Assembly (NCBI RefSeq): GCF_030407765.1
Contig: NZ_JASDCU010000002.1
Coordinates: 124,001 to 188,000, forward strand
From: Microbacterium sp. APC 3901
Lineage (GTDB): Bacteria > Actinomycetota > Actinomycetes > Actinomycetales > Microbacteriaceae
Length of the DNA: 64,000 nucleotides
Direction: 5' to 3'
Each line of letters begins with the position of its first letter. Within the stretch, counting starts at the first letter, position 1. The notes beneath the pieces were generated by a model that made no database searches, was not told the origin of the DNA, and saw nothing but the letters and a program-made list of their open reading frames with translations. The translations under genes were made by a program, and so were the position numbers. Positions 24,998 through 33,493 of the stretch are shown here, piece after piece.

Positions 24998-26119
24998 TCA
25001 GGCCTCGTAGGGCGCGAGGACGACCTCGACCCGCTGGAACTCCTTGAGGTCGGAGTATCCGGTGGTGGCCATCGACTTGCGGAGCGCCCCGATCAGGTTC
25101 GACGTGCCGTCGGCGACGGGAGCAGGACCGTAGAGGATCTCCTCGAGCGTGCCGATTCCGCCGACCTCGACGCGGCGGCCACGAGGGAGCTTCGGGTGGT
25201 GCGCTTCAGGACCCCAGTGGAAACCGCGGCCGGGTGCGTCCGTGGCGCGGGCGAGCGCGACGCCGAGCATGACCGCGTCGGCCCCCATCGCGAGCGCCTT
25301 GACGATGTCTCCCGATGTTCCGACTCCGCCGTCCGCGATCACGTGCACGTAGCGTCCGCCTGACTCGTCGAGGTAATCACGACGAGCGGCGGCCACATCC
25401 GAGACGGCCGTGGCCATCGGAGCATGGATGCCGAGCGTGGCGCGAGTGGTCGATGCCGCTCCCCCACCGAATCCGACGAGGACGCCGGCTGCCCCCGTGC
25501 GCATCAGGTGCAGTGCCGCGGTGTAGGTGGCGGCTCCGCCGACGATGACGGGAACGTCGAGGTCGTAGATGAACTTCTTGAGGTTCAGTGGTTCGTCGAC
25601 GCTCGAGACGTGCTCAGCCGACACCGTGGTGCCGCGAATGACGAACAGGTCGACGCCCGCCGCGGCGACGGTGTCGTAGAACTCCTGCGTGCGCTGCGGA
25701 GTCAGGGACCCTGCGACGGTCACGCCGGCCTCGCGGATCTCTGCGAGGCGCTGCGTGATGAGCGCCGGCTTGATCGGCTCGGAGTAGAGCTGCTGCATGC
25801 GCGCGGTCGCCTCGCCCTCGTCGAGGGCGGCGATCTCGGCCAGAAGCGGCTCGGGGTTCTCGTAGCGGGTCCACAGACCCTCGAGGTCGAGGACGCCGAG
25901 TCCGCCGAGCTGTCCGAGCATGATCGCGGTCTGCGGGCTCACGACGGAGTCCATGGGTGCGCCGAGCACCGGGATGCCGAAGCCGAAGGCGTCGATGGTC
26001 CACGCGGTCGACACGTCCTCCGGGTTGCGGGTGCGCCTCGAAGGCACCACCGCGATGTCATCGAACGTGTACGCGCGTCGCGCACGCTTGCCTCGGCCGA
26101 GCTCGATCTCCATGGTCAC
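24998..26119 (-). CDS. guaB3: GuaB3 family IMP dehydrogenase-related protein
   Basis: A 373-residue IMPDH/GMP-reductase-fold protein lacking the CBS pair of true IMP dehydrogenase. Conserved barrel elements: [50 protein letters not shown]. The catalytic loop reads GFGGGAASTTR: at the position of the catalytic Cys in GuaB (GPGSICTTR at 36284-36286) there is Ser, codon 25451-25453. Classical IMPDH chemistry through a thioimidate intermediate is therefore not expected without another nucleophile. Actinobacterial GuaB3 proteins have no settled function. The GTG at 26119 is 6 bases after TAGTCT; an ATG at 26113 is an alternative. Confidence 0.88.
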   Translation of the reverse strand: MTMEIELGRGKRARRAYTFDDIAVVPSRRTRNPEDVSTAWTIDAFGFGIPVLGAPMDSVVSPQTAIMLGQLGGLGVLDLEGLWTRYENPEPLLAEIAALDEGEATARMQQLYSEPIKPALITQRLAEIREAGVTVAGSLTPQRTQEFYDTVAAAGVDLFVIRGTTVSAEHVSSVDEPLNLKKFIYDLDVPVIVGGAATYTAALHLMRTGAAGVLVGFGGGAASTTRATLGIHAPMATAVSDVAAARRDYLDESGGRYVHVIADGGVGTSGDIVKALAMGADAVMLGVALARATDAPGRGFHWGPEAHHPKLPRGRRVEVGGIGTLEEILYGPAPVADGTSNLIGALRKSMATTGYSDLKEFQRVEVVLAPYEA

Positions 26120-26125
26120 CACCCC

Positions 26126-26131
26126 AGACTA
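26126..26131 (-). promoter_or_regulatory. Leaderless -10 box of guaB3
   Basis: TAGTCT, 6 bases, then the GTG at 26119. Confidence 0.6.
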
Positions 26132-26189
26132 CCGGGCGCACGCGATGACGCCGACGGCTGGGAGACTGAGATGGAGCCCGGGAGGCAAT

Positions 26190-27269
26190 ATGTCGGATTC
26201 GACGGAGGTCGCCGTCATCGGCGGCGGTGTGATGGGCCTCGCGACCGCGTGGGAGCTCACGCGGCGAGGGATGAAGCCGGTCGTCTTCGACCGCTTCGCC
26301 CGCGGACACCATCAGGGCGCATCGCACGGCGCGACGCGCAACTTCAACAACGCCTACGACGAAGAGCACTATCTCGACCTGCTCATGCGTGCGCGCGAGG
26401 GGTGGGATGCCCTCGGGCAGCCCGACGGCGAGCCGCTGCTGCGTCTGCACGGCCTGGTGACCCACGGCGATGCCGACATCGTCGCGATCGGGCAGAGACT
26501 GATCGAGCGAGGCATCCACGCCGAGATCCTGACGGCCGGCGAGGCATCATCGCGCTGGTCGGGCATGCGCTTCAGCGATGAGGTGCTGTTCTCCCGCGAT
26601 GCGGGCGTCGCCAGGGCCTCCGCCGCGCTGGGCGAGCTCGAGCGCCGCATCGTCGCGGCGGGAGGCGAGGTGCGCTGGGAGACCCCCGTGGCGCGCATCG
26701 ACGACACCGACGAGGGCGTCGACATCGTGCTGGACGATGGTCGGGTGCGGGCGGACGTCGTCGTCGTCACCGTCGGCGCCTGGACCGAGCGGATGCTGCC
26801 GGGCATCCGCCTGCCTCGCCTGGAGGTCACCGAGGAGTTCCCCGCGCACTTCACGCCCGCGCGAGGATCCGCCTGGCCGTCCTTCAATCACTACGTCGAC
26901 ACCGACCGCCACCCGGCCACGGTGTACGGCATGCCGACACCGGGCGAAGGCGTCAAGGTCGGGTTCCACCGGGCGGGCGATCTCGTCGATCCGGACGCCC
27001 GCCCGCACGCGGTCACGCGCGCGCACGCTCTCGCGGCCTACGTGCGCGAATGGCTGCCCGGTCTCGATCCGGCGTCCGCGGTGCCGATCAGCTGCACCTA
27101 CACCTCGACGGACGACAGCGCCTTCGTGCTCGATCGGCGGGGACGGGTCGTGGTGGGCGCGGGCTTCTCGGGGCACGGGTTCAAGTTCGCACCGGGCGTG
27201 GGTGCGACGCTCGCAGATCTGGCGATCGACCCGTCCGCCCTCGCGGCCGCGCCTTTCCGCCTGCCCTGA
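26190..27269 (+). CDS. FAD-dependent sarcosine/N-methyl amino acid oxidase (DAO family)
   Basis: A 359-residue flavin amine oxidase of the monomeric sarcosine oxidase/N-methyltryptophan oxidase type. The dinucleotide-binding motif VIGGGVMGLATAWEL is at the N-terminus, followed by HHQGASHGATRNFNNAY. A C-terminal ISCTYTSTDDSAFVLD carries the Cys that binds FAD covalently in this family, and GAGFSGHGFKFAPGVG closes the site. It oxidises a secondary amine or N-methyl amino acid with release of hydrogen peroxide; the substrate is unknown. ATG at 26190 with GGAGG at 26181. It converges on the ABC-F gene with a single base between the stop codons and no terminator in between. Confidence 0.88.
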   Translation: MSDSTEVAVIGGGVMGLATAWELTRRGMKPVVFDRFARGHHQGASHGATRNFNNAYDEEHYLDLLMRAREGWDALGQPDGEPLLRLHGLVTHGDADIVAIGQRLIERGIHAEILTAGEASSRWSGMRFSDEVLFSRDAGVARASAALGELERRIVAAGGEVRWETPVARIDDTDEGVDIVLDDGRVRADVVVVTVGAWTERMLPGIRLPRLEVTEEFPAHFTPARGSAWPSFNHYVDTDRHPATVYGMPTPGEGVKVGFHRAGDLVDPDARPHAVTRAHALAAYVREWLPGLDPASAVPISCTYTSTDDSAFVLDRRGRVVVGAGFSGHGFKFAPGVGATLADLAIDPSALAAAPFRLP

Positions 27270-27270
27270 C

Positions 27271-28986
27271 TCAGCGCGCCCGCGACACGCGACGCTCGTC
27301 CCACACCGGGACGTCGGACTCGTAGACCTCTCCCTCCGACCCGAACACGAGGAACCGGTCGAACGAGCGCGCGAACCAGCGATCGTGGGTGACCGCGAGC
27401 ACGGTGCCCTCGAAGCGCTGCAGAGCGTCTTCGAGCGCCTCGGCGGATTCGATGTCGAGGTTGTCGGTCGGCTCGTCGAGCAGCAGCAGCGTCGCGCCCG
27501 AGAGCTCGAGCAGCAGCACCTGAAAGCGCGCCTGCTGTCCACCGGAGAGCGATTCGAAGGTCTGCTGCGCCTGGCGGACGAGCCCGTAGCGGTCGAGCAC
27601 CGAGCTGGCTGCATCCCTCGGCATGCCTGCTCTCCGTTCGTCTCCTCGGTGCAGGATCTCGAGCAGCGTTCGTCCGACGAACTCCGGATGCGCATGCGTC
27701 TGAGCGAACAGCCCCGGCACGACGCGCGCGCCGAGCGTTGCTCGCCCGCTGTGCTCGACCGGCGTGAGATGCTCGCCGGTCGAGGTCACATGACCCAGCG
27801 TCGGGTCCGGATCGCTGCCTCCGCGCGCGAGCAGACGGAGGAAGTGCGACTTGCCCGAGCCGTTCGAACCGAGCACGGCGACCCGATCGCCGTACCAGAC
27901 CTCCGCATCGAACGGCCGCATCAGACCGCTGAGCTCCAGCGCCTGCGCGACCACCGCGCGCTTGCCCGTGCGCGCACCGCGCAGTCGCATGTCGAAGTCC
28001 TGGGCCGGTGGTCGCTCCTCGGGCGGGCCCGCCTCCTCGAACTTGCGCAGCCGGGTCTGCGCGGCCTGATATCGCGACGCGAATCCGTCGTTCGCCGACG
28101 CCTTCACCTTCAGATTCGCGACGAGGGTGCGCAGCTTCTCATGCTGCTCGTCCCACCGGCGACGGAGCTCGTCGAGCCTGTCCATCCGGTCGCTGCGAGC
28201 CTGGTGGTAGGTCGCGAATCCCCCACCGTGCACCCACGCCGACGCACCGGCGCCGCCCGGTTCGAGAGTGATCAGCCGGTCGACCGCCCGCGCCAGCAGC
28301 TCTCGGTCGTGCGAGACGAGCAGCACGGTCTTCGGCGTCTGTCTGAGCTGCTCCTCGAGCCAGCGCTTCGTCGGCACGTCGAGGTAGTTGTCGGGTTCGT
28401 CGAGCAGCAGCACCTCATCGGGGCCGCGCAGGAGCGCTTCGAGAGCGAGCCGCTTCTGCTCGCCGCCCGAAAGAGTCGTGAGCTCGCGGAAGCGCGCTCG
28501 CTCGTACGCCACGCCCAGAGCAGCGACCGTGCACTGATCCCAGACGGTCTCGTGCTCGTACCCGCCCGCATCCGCGTACTCGGCGATCGCCGTCGCATAC
28601 GCCATCTGGGTGTTGTGCTCGTCTCGCTCGATCAGCGCGTCCTCCGCCGCCTCGAGAGCCTGCGCCGCCTGGCGGATGCGCCGAGGTGCCACCCGGACGA
28701 GCAGCCCGTGAACGGTCTGCCCCGGCTCACCGTGGCCGACGAACTGATCCATCACACCGAGCCCGCCGTCGATCGTGACGACTCCGGCATCCGCGGCCTG
28801 ATCGCCGCGGATGATGCGGAGCAGCGTCGTCTTCCCCGCCCCGTTGGGTCCGATGAGCGCGCTCGTCGAACCGGCCCCGACGCGGAACGTCGTCTCGTCG
28901 AGCAACGGCCTGCCGTCAGGAAGGGTCAGCGAGACCCCTGCAACATCTATGTATCCCACCGTGCGTGGCCGTCCTTCCGCCCGCAT
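27271..28986 (-). CDS. ABC-F family ATP-binding protein
   Basis: A 571-residue soluble protein with two ABC ATPase domains and no membrane segments. Domain 1: GPNGAGKTTLLRII Walker A, LSGGEQKRLALEALL signature, VLLLDEPDNYLD. Domain 2: GSNGSGKSHFLRLL, LSGGQQARFQVLLLEL, LLLLDEPTDNLD. The charged linker between them (near 240-300: MDRLDELRRRWDEQHEKLR) is where ABC-F proteins reach into the ribosomal tRNA path. Such proteins are translation factors, some giving ribosome-protection antibiotic resistance; this one is of unknown specificity. A GTG in VGYIDVAGVSL ten codons downstream could be the true start. Confidence 0.88.
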   Translation of the reverse strand: MRAEGRPRTVGYIDVAGVSLTLPDGRPLLDETTFRVGAGSTSALIGPNGAGKTTLLRIIRGDQAADAGVVTIDGGLGVMDQFVGHGEPGQTVHGLLVRVAPRRIRQAAQALEAAEDALIERDEHNTQMAYATAIAEYADAGGYEHETVWDQCTVAALGVAYERARFRELTTLSGGEQKRLALEALLRGPDEVLLLDEPDNYLDVPTKRWLEEQLRQTPKTVLLVSHDRELLARAVDRLITLEPGGAGASAWVHGGGFATYHQARSDRMDRLDELRRRWDEQHEKLRTLVANLKVKASANDGFASRYQAAQTRLRKFEEAGPPEERPPAQDFDMRLRGARTGKRAVVAQALELSGLMRPFDAEVWYGDRVAVLGSNGSGKSHFLRLLARGGSDPDPTLGHVTSTGEHLTPVEHSGRATLGARVVPGLFAQTHAHPEFVGRTLLEILHRGDERRAGMPRDAASSVLDRYGLVRQAQQTFESLSGGQQARFQVLLLELSGATLLLLDEPTDNLDIESAEALEDALQRFEGTVLAVTHDRWFARSFDRFLVFGSEGEVYESDVPVWDERRVSRAR

Positions 28987-29027
28987 GGCGAGCCGACCAG
29001 GCTATCAGGATCCGGCGCGTGCGGTGA

Positions 29028-30812
29028 TCACGGGCGGTGGCCGACGACCTGGATCGCCTCGGTCCGCGGGGCCGCGGGCAGCAGCATCCGGAACTCGGTG
29101 CCGACACCCTCCCTGCTCGTCACATCCATCGTGCCGCCGTGCGCGAGCACGATGGCGCGGGTGATGGTGAGGCCGAGGCCGACTCCCGGCACCGCGTTGC
29201 GGGTCGCGGTCGACGCGCGGAAGAACCGTGTGAAGAGCATCCCCTGTTCGTCTTCGGGGATGCCGACGCCCGTGTCGCGCACAGCGATCTCGATGCCGCC
29301 GTCCACCGGGCGGACGCTCGCCGTGACCCGACCGCGGGCGGCGGTGAACTTGATCGCGTTCGAGAGCAGGTTGTCGAGGGCCTGGCCGATCCGTCCGGCG
29401 TCGACCGACAGCCGCACAGGGCCATCCGGCACCTCCGCGATGAGCTCGATCCCCTCGCGCTGCGCGTGCGGTCCCGACGACGCGACGGCGCTGCGCGTGA
29501 GCTCCACGACGTCGACGTCGCGGCGTTCGAGCGGGAATCTGCCGGACTCGACCTGTGCTGTGAACAGCAGGTCTCCCACCAGATTCAGCAGTCGCTGCGC
29601 GTTGCGCTCGATGATGTCGACGAACTCCTGTTGATCCGCCGTGAGGGGCTGGGCAGGATCGTTCTGCAGGAGGTCGAGGAATCCGATGATCGCGCTCAGC
29701 GGTGTCCGCAGCTCGTGCGAGATCATCCCGACGAACTCGTCCTTCATGCGGGCGACCTCGACCGCCCGGGTCTCATCGGTGATCACCAGCAGGTAGCCGT
29801 GCCGCGAACCGTCGGAGTCCTGATACGGGGTGACGGTGATGCGCGCGGGAACCGTGGATCCGCCCGCTGTCTCCACATCGATGTTCGAGTCGACCGGCAG
29901 CCCGGCATCCGCGTCGGCGAACAGGGCTCGAAGCCCTGGATGCACCTGATCGGCCGTGTGCTGAGAACCGTCAGGCGCGAACTGCGCGAGCACGGTGGCC
30001 TCGAAGAACCTGTCGACGCGGACGTTGTCCAGCGCCTCCGGCACAGGCAAGCCCAGCAGCCGCACCGCACCCGGATTCCACGCGGTGATCGTGCCGTCGT
30101 TGTCCGTGGCGATCACGGCCTGCCCGGTGATCGAGTTCCACAGACTGGTGAAGGACTCGGAGAGCGCGCGGTACTGCTGCTCACTCGACTTCAGCTGCTC
30201 GAGCATCTCCTCGTTGGCCGCGAGAGCCGCCGTGCGCTCGACGACGTGGCCCTCGGCCTGGGTCGTGCGAAGACGCTGCTGGCGCGACAGCTCGTTGACG
30301 ATGGCCCCCACCGTCGCGAAGACCAGCGGACCGATCACACCGCGCAGCCAGTCGGCCGGGTCGTCGGGCGGATCGATGAGGTTCGGCATCACGAGCGCGA
30401 CCGACGAGAGGACCGCCACGATGACGACCTGCCTGCGCCCCGGTGCGGCCGCGATCCAGATCACGGGAAGGAGGACGAAAGAAGAGAAGAGCGATGCCGG
30501 ACCGCCGGTGCCGGTTCTGATGGCGCCCAACGCGACGATGTCGATCATCGGGATGAGCATCACGACCCAGCCCTCGTACACCCCACGAGCCGAGAGCACG
30601 GCCGCGAGGGCGGTCGCTGCGGCGATGGTGACGAGACCGAAGACCGCGAAGGCGGTGTCTGTCACGGGGATCCCCGGAACCGTCCACATGAGCACAGCCG
30701 CGACCGCGACCGCGATCGCTGTCGGCCCCTGCTTCATCAGCGGCGTGGGGTTGTCGAAGTATCGGCGCCATCCGCGTTCCATCGTCTGCTGCACTGTGCT
30801 GGTCGGCGTCAT
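29028..30812 (-). CDS. Membrane PAS histidine kinase
   Basis: A 594-residue sensor kinase. Residues about 30-175 form a six-helix membrane domain of MASE-like type. A short coiled coil follows (SRQQRLRTTQAEGHVVERTAAL), then a PAS domain (about 220-345: WNSITGQAVIATDNDGTITAWN). HisKA contains MISHELRTPLSAIIGF with phospho-His366; HATPase_c shows DNLLSNAIKFT, DTGVGIPEDEQ and GVGLGLTITRAIV. The cytoplasmic kinase would respond to a membrane or small-molecule cue. It overlaps the receiver gene upstream by 4 bases (ATGA), so it closes a seven-gene operon. Likely targets are that receiver and the receiver fused to PIG-L at the operon's start. Confidence 0.93.
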   Translation of the reverse strand: MTPTSTVQQTMERGWRRYFDNPTPLMKQGPTAIAVAVAAVLMWTVPGIPVTDTAFAVFGLVTIAAATALAAVLSARGVYEGWVVMLIPMIDIVALGAIRTGTGGPASLFSSFVLLPVIWIAAAPGRRQVVIVAVLSSVALVMPNLIDPPDDPADWLRGVIGPLVFATVGAIVNELSRQQRLRTTQAEGHVVERTAALAANEEMLEQLKSSEQQYRALSESFTSLWNSITGQAVIATDNDGTITAWNPGAVRLLGLPVPEALDNVRVDRFFEATVLAQFAPDGSQHTADQVHPGLRALFADADAGLPVDSNIDVETAGGSTVPARITVTPYQDSDGSRHGYLLVITDETRAVEVARMKDEFVGMISHELRTPLSAIIGFLDLLQNDPAQPLTADQQEFVDIIERNAQRLLNLVGDLLFTAQVESGRFPLERRDVDVVELTRSAVASSGPHAQREGIELIAEVPDGPVRLSVDAGRIGQALDNLLSNAIKFTAARGRVTASVRPVDGGIEIAVRDTGVGIPEDEQGMLFTRFFRASTATRNAVPGVGLGLTITRAIVLAHGGTMDVTSREGVGTEFRMLLPAAPRTEAIQVVGHRP

Positions 30813-31156
30813 CGCGCCACACCTCGCAGGAGCGCTCGCAGATCTGCACCGATGATCGGCTTGGGCAGCGCGGCGTCGGCGTCGGGGTAGTCGGCGACGT
30901 CGAGCACTGAGCTCACGATGAGGAAGCAGTCCGGGAATCGAACCTTGATGAGACGCGCCAGCTCCGTGCCGCTGATGCCGGGGAGCAGCAGGTCGAGCAC
31001 GGCGACGGCGGGAGAGATCGTCGCGAACGCGGCGATCGCGGATTCGCCATCTGCCGCCGCGAACACGTCGAACCCCTCGCGGTCGAGATAGCGCTTCAGC
31101 AGCGCCGTCTGATCTGCGCTGTCCTCGACCACGAGGGCCAGCGGCCGCCCGGTCAT
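30809..31156 (-). CDS. Stand-alone response regulator receiver
   Basis: A 115-residue single REC domain with no output domain. Acidic pocket ALVVEDS (Glu11, Asp12), phospho-acceptor Asp55 in VAVLDLLLPG, the conserved Lys99 in ALPKPI. ATG at 31156 overlaps the 47-residue gene by ATGA; its own stop overlaps the kinase start in the same way. Single-domain receivers act as phosphate shuttles or allosteric effectors, so it may link the kinase to the glycosyltransferase or to the PIG-L fusion. Confidence 0.92.
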   Translation of the reverse strand: MTGRPLALVVEDSADQTALLKRYLDREGFDVFAAADGESAIAAFATISPAVAVLDLLLPGISGTELARLIKVRFPDCFLIVSSVLDVADYPDADAALPKPIIGADLRALLRGVAR

Positions 31157-31296
31157 CGCAGGAACAGCTCTCGCACGATCACGATGACGACGACGACGCC
31201 CAGAGCGAGAAGCGCCTGTGGGATCAGGAGCTTCTCTCGACGCGCGTCCGCGGCGATCTCCTCCTCCTCGGCGTTTCTCGAAGGTGCTTCGGTCAT
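31153..31296 (-). CDS. 47-residue single-helix membrane protein
   Basis: A short coding frame of 47 residues: acidic/basic head (MTEAPSRNAEEEEIAADARR) followed by one hydrophobic helix LLIPQALLALGVVVVIVIV and a short RELFLR tail. Both ends are coupled: ATGA with the glycosyltransferase stop (31293-31296) and with the receiver start (31153-31156). The conserved operon placement and the clean membrane helix argue that it is a real gene, perhaps a small subunit of the glycosyltransferase or of the kinase. It resembles no family I know. Confidence 0.75.
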   Translation of the reverse strand: MTEAPSRNAEEEEIAADARREKLLIPQALLALGVVVVIVIVRELFLR

Positions 31297-32780
31297 GAGT
31301 CGACCCGTCCGATCTTCTCGGTCTTGATCCATGCGGCGTCAGCGTGGCGCCACTCCTTGATGTACGAGTCCACGGTGATGGCGCAGAGCAGCGAGCCATA
31401 CCCGCAGACGTAGAGCAGGAGGCCGGCGAAGAAGCGTCCCCCCGGCAACGGCTCCACCGCGCGGGCGAGCCAGATGCCGAGCATCGAGATCGGCCCCCAC
31501 AGGTAGAAGACGACCGCCCAGGCGAAGCGGGTCTCATCCGTGACCGCGAGGCCGAGATCGTTGAGCCCCGACTCGAACAGCCAGGGGAACAGGGCGATCG
31601 CCATGAGGATCAGGGCGCCGAGGCCCGGGAACATCAGCGCCTCGCGCCAGGATTGCCGGCCGATGCGCCCGTCGAGCTGCACCGCGTAGAGCATCGAGAA
31701 CAGATAGATGCAGGCCGCGGAGATCCACATGAAGCGGAAGACGAACTCCGCGATCTCACTGTGCAGGATGAGCAGCACGAGCAGAGCACTGGCGGCGAGG
31801 ATCATGAACGCCGGCAGCAGCAGGATCGTGAACCACGCGAGACCGAACGCAAAGCTGCCCAGGTTGTGCACCCGGCTGGGCCGGAACCACAGATGGCGAT
31901 AGATCGAGGTCAGCTGCACGTTGCCGCGAGCCCATCGCAGGCGCTGCTTCCACAGACTGTCGATCGTACGGGGCTCTTCGGCCAGCACGACCGCGTGGGG
32001 CTCGAAGACCATGCGGCGTCCCGCCAGCTGGCCCTCGAACGTCGTCATCGTGTCCTCGGCGAGAGTGCCGGTCGGGATCCGTCCGCCGATGGCCTCGAGA
32101 TTCGCCCTCGAGTGCAGCTGCGCGCCCCCGGCCAGGCAGGCGATCGCGCCCCCGACGTTCTGGGTGCGACGGGCCGAGAGCTGCCCGATCACGTACTCGA
32201 TCGCGATGAACCGGGTGAGGTAGTTGCGGTCACGACTGCCCTCGGCGATGTAGGCGGTGACGGCCCCGACCTTCTCGTCGGCCAGGTGCCGGCTCATCTT
32301 GCGCAGAGAATCCCGCGCGAAGATCACGTCTGCGTCCATGATCAGGACCGCTTCGGTCCACTCGTTCGCGAGCACGATGTCGAGGCCGTGATTGAGCGTG
32401 TGCGCCTTGCCCTCGCCGCCCTTGTCGCGGCGCAGGTGCACGACTCGCCCGGGGAATGCGGCAGCCTTCGCTGCGACCACCTCCGGGGTGTCGTCTGTCG
32501 ACGCGTCGTCGATCACGAAGATGCGCAGGCGGTCGGCCGGGTATTCGAGCTGCATCAGCCGTTCGATCGCCTGCCCCAGGACCAGCCCCTCATTCCAGGC
32601 CGGGATCAGCACGGCGACGCGCGGATGATGGGGCGCGGCCCGGCTGTAGTGGTTCCGGAAGGCATGGATCGGAAGTACCAGGAACTGCAGCCCCGTGTTG
32701 ATCACGGGAAGGGTCCCGACGAGCACGCACAGGAGCAGGATCACGACGACGACGGTCTCGAGCCAGCTCAGATCGACCAT
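31293..32780 (-). CDS. Membrane glycosyltransferase family 2 (processive-type)
   Basis: A 495-residue membrane glycosyltransferase. An N-terminal helix (about residues 8-32) precedes the GT-A domain with VAVLIPAWNEGLV, the metal-binding MDADV, GTLAEDTMTT (acidic catalytic site) and the QxxRW motif as KQRLRWARG. Five or six membrane helices follow. This set (D, DxD, D, QxxRW) belongs to processive enzymes such as cellulose, chitin and hyaluronan synthases and poly-N-acetylglucosamine synthases. A PIG-L deacetylase in the operon suggests an amino-sugar product. The ATG at 32780 has GGAG nine bases upstream and overlaps the PHP stop; an ATG at 32795 is an alternative. Confidence 0.9.
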   Translation of the reverse strand: MVDLSWLETVVVVILLLCVLVGTLPVINTGLQFLVLPIHAFRNHYSRAAPHHPRVAVLIPAWNEGLVLGQAIERLMQLEYPADRLRIFVIDDASTDDTPEVVAAKAAAFPGRVVHLRRDKGGEGKAHTLNHGLDIVLANEWTEAVLIMDADVIFARDSLRKMSRHLADEKVGAVTAYIAEGSRDRNYLTRFIAIEYVIGQLSARRTQNVGGAIACLAGGAQLHSRANLEAIGGRIPTGTLAEDTMTTFEGQLAGRRMVFEPHAVVLAEEPRTIDSLWKQRLRWARGNVQLTSIYRHLWFRPSRVHNLGSFAFGLAWFTILLLPAFMILAASALLVLLILHSEIAEFVFRFMWISAACIYLFSMLYAVQLDGRIGRQSWREALMFPGLGALILMAIALFPWLFESGLNDLGLAVTDETRFAWAVVFYLWGPISMLGIWLARAVEPLPGGRFFAGLLLYVCGYGSLLCAITVDSYIKEWRHADAAWIKTEKIGRVDS

Positions 32781-33493
32781 CAGCGAGCGCTCCATGCGTC
32801 GAGGATCCCGGCCACGCGCGAATAGCGCCCGACGTCGGAGGCCACATGGCTGTCGGTCGACGCGACGATCTCAGCGCCGGCGCCGTGCAGTGCGTCGAGG
32901 AGCGGGATGCCGGGGCACCCCCACTTCTCGTTCACCTCCACGATCGTGTCGGTCTCGGCCGCCGTCTTCGCCCAGGCCGATACACGTTCGCCACCGAGGT
33001 CGTCCTCGGAGAGCCCGATCTTCGGCAGGATCGAGAAGCAGTGCGCCAGCTGATTCCCCGGATGGCGGCGCATGGCGGCGATCAGGGCGCCGACCAGCTG
33101 ATCGAGCGCGTCCTCCGGCGCCCAGCCACCCTCGATCCGCTCTCGCACGACGCTCGGACCGAGCGGCCCGTCGACGCCGGGGAACTGATGGTCGGCGATC
33201 AGGATGCGGTCGATCCCGGCGGGCAGGTCGGGGATGTCGAGATCGCCCGATGCGTCGAGGATCTTCGCCTCGACACCGGTCAGCACGGTGAGGCCGTCCG
33301 GCACCTGCAACGCCCTCACCGCGGCGAGGTACTCGGGCACCCACGGCGTCGACTGCCGCACGTGGTCGACCAGGCGCACGGCCGTGAGCCCCGCCGCCGA
33401 GGCCGCCGCGACGTTCTCGGCGAGAGTCGACACCGCATCATCCGAGAACGTCGAATGCACGTGATGATCACCTCGGAGCAGCCCGTGGGTCAC
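32780..33493 (-). CDS. PHP-domain hydrolase
   Basis: A 237-residue PHP (polymerase and histidinol phosphatase) superfamily protein. Metal motifs: GDHHVHSTFSDDA at residues 8-20, VRLVDHVRQS, LTGVEAKILD (Glu), ILIADHQF, LAHCFSIL and the C-terminal STDSHV. PHP enzymes hydrolyse phosphate esters or cyclic diesters through three metals. Its substrate here is unknown; a sugar-phosphate or lipid-linked intermediate is plausible from context. It overlaps the glycosyltransferase start and the ATP-grasp stop (4 bases each way). Confidence 0.88.
   Translation of the reverse strand: MTHGLLRGDHHVHSTFSDDAVSTLAENVAAASAAGLTAVRLVDHVRQSTPWVPEYLAAVRALQVPDGLTVLTGVEAKILDASGDLDIPDLPAGIDRILIADHQFPGVDGPLGPSVVRERIEGGWAPEDALDQLVGALIAAMRRHPGNQLAHCFSILPKIGLSEDDLGGERVSAWAKTAAETDTIVEVNEKWGCPGIPLLDALHGAGAEIVASTDSHVASDVGRYSRVAGILDAWSAR

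Noticed and set aside
26578-29634. A 1018-codon plus-strand open frame across the flavoenzyme, ABC-F and kinase genes
   Set aside because: It runs antisense or out of frame through three well supported genes and has Ser/Arg-rich low-complexity composition.
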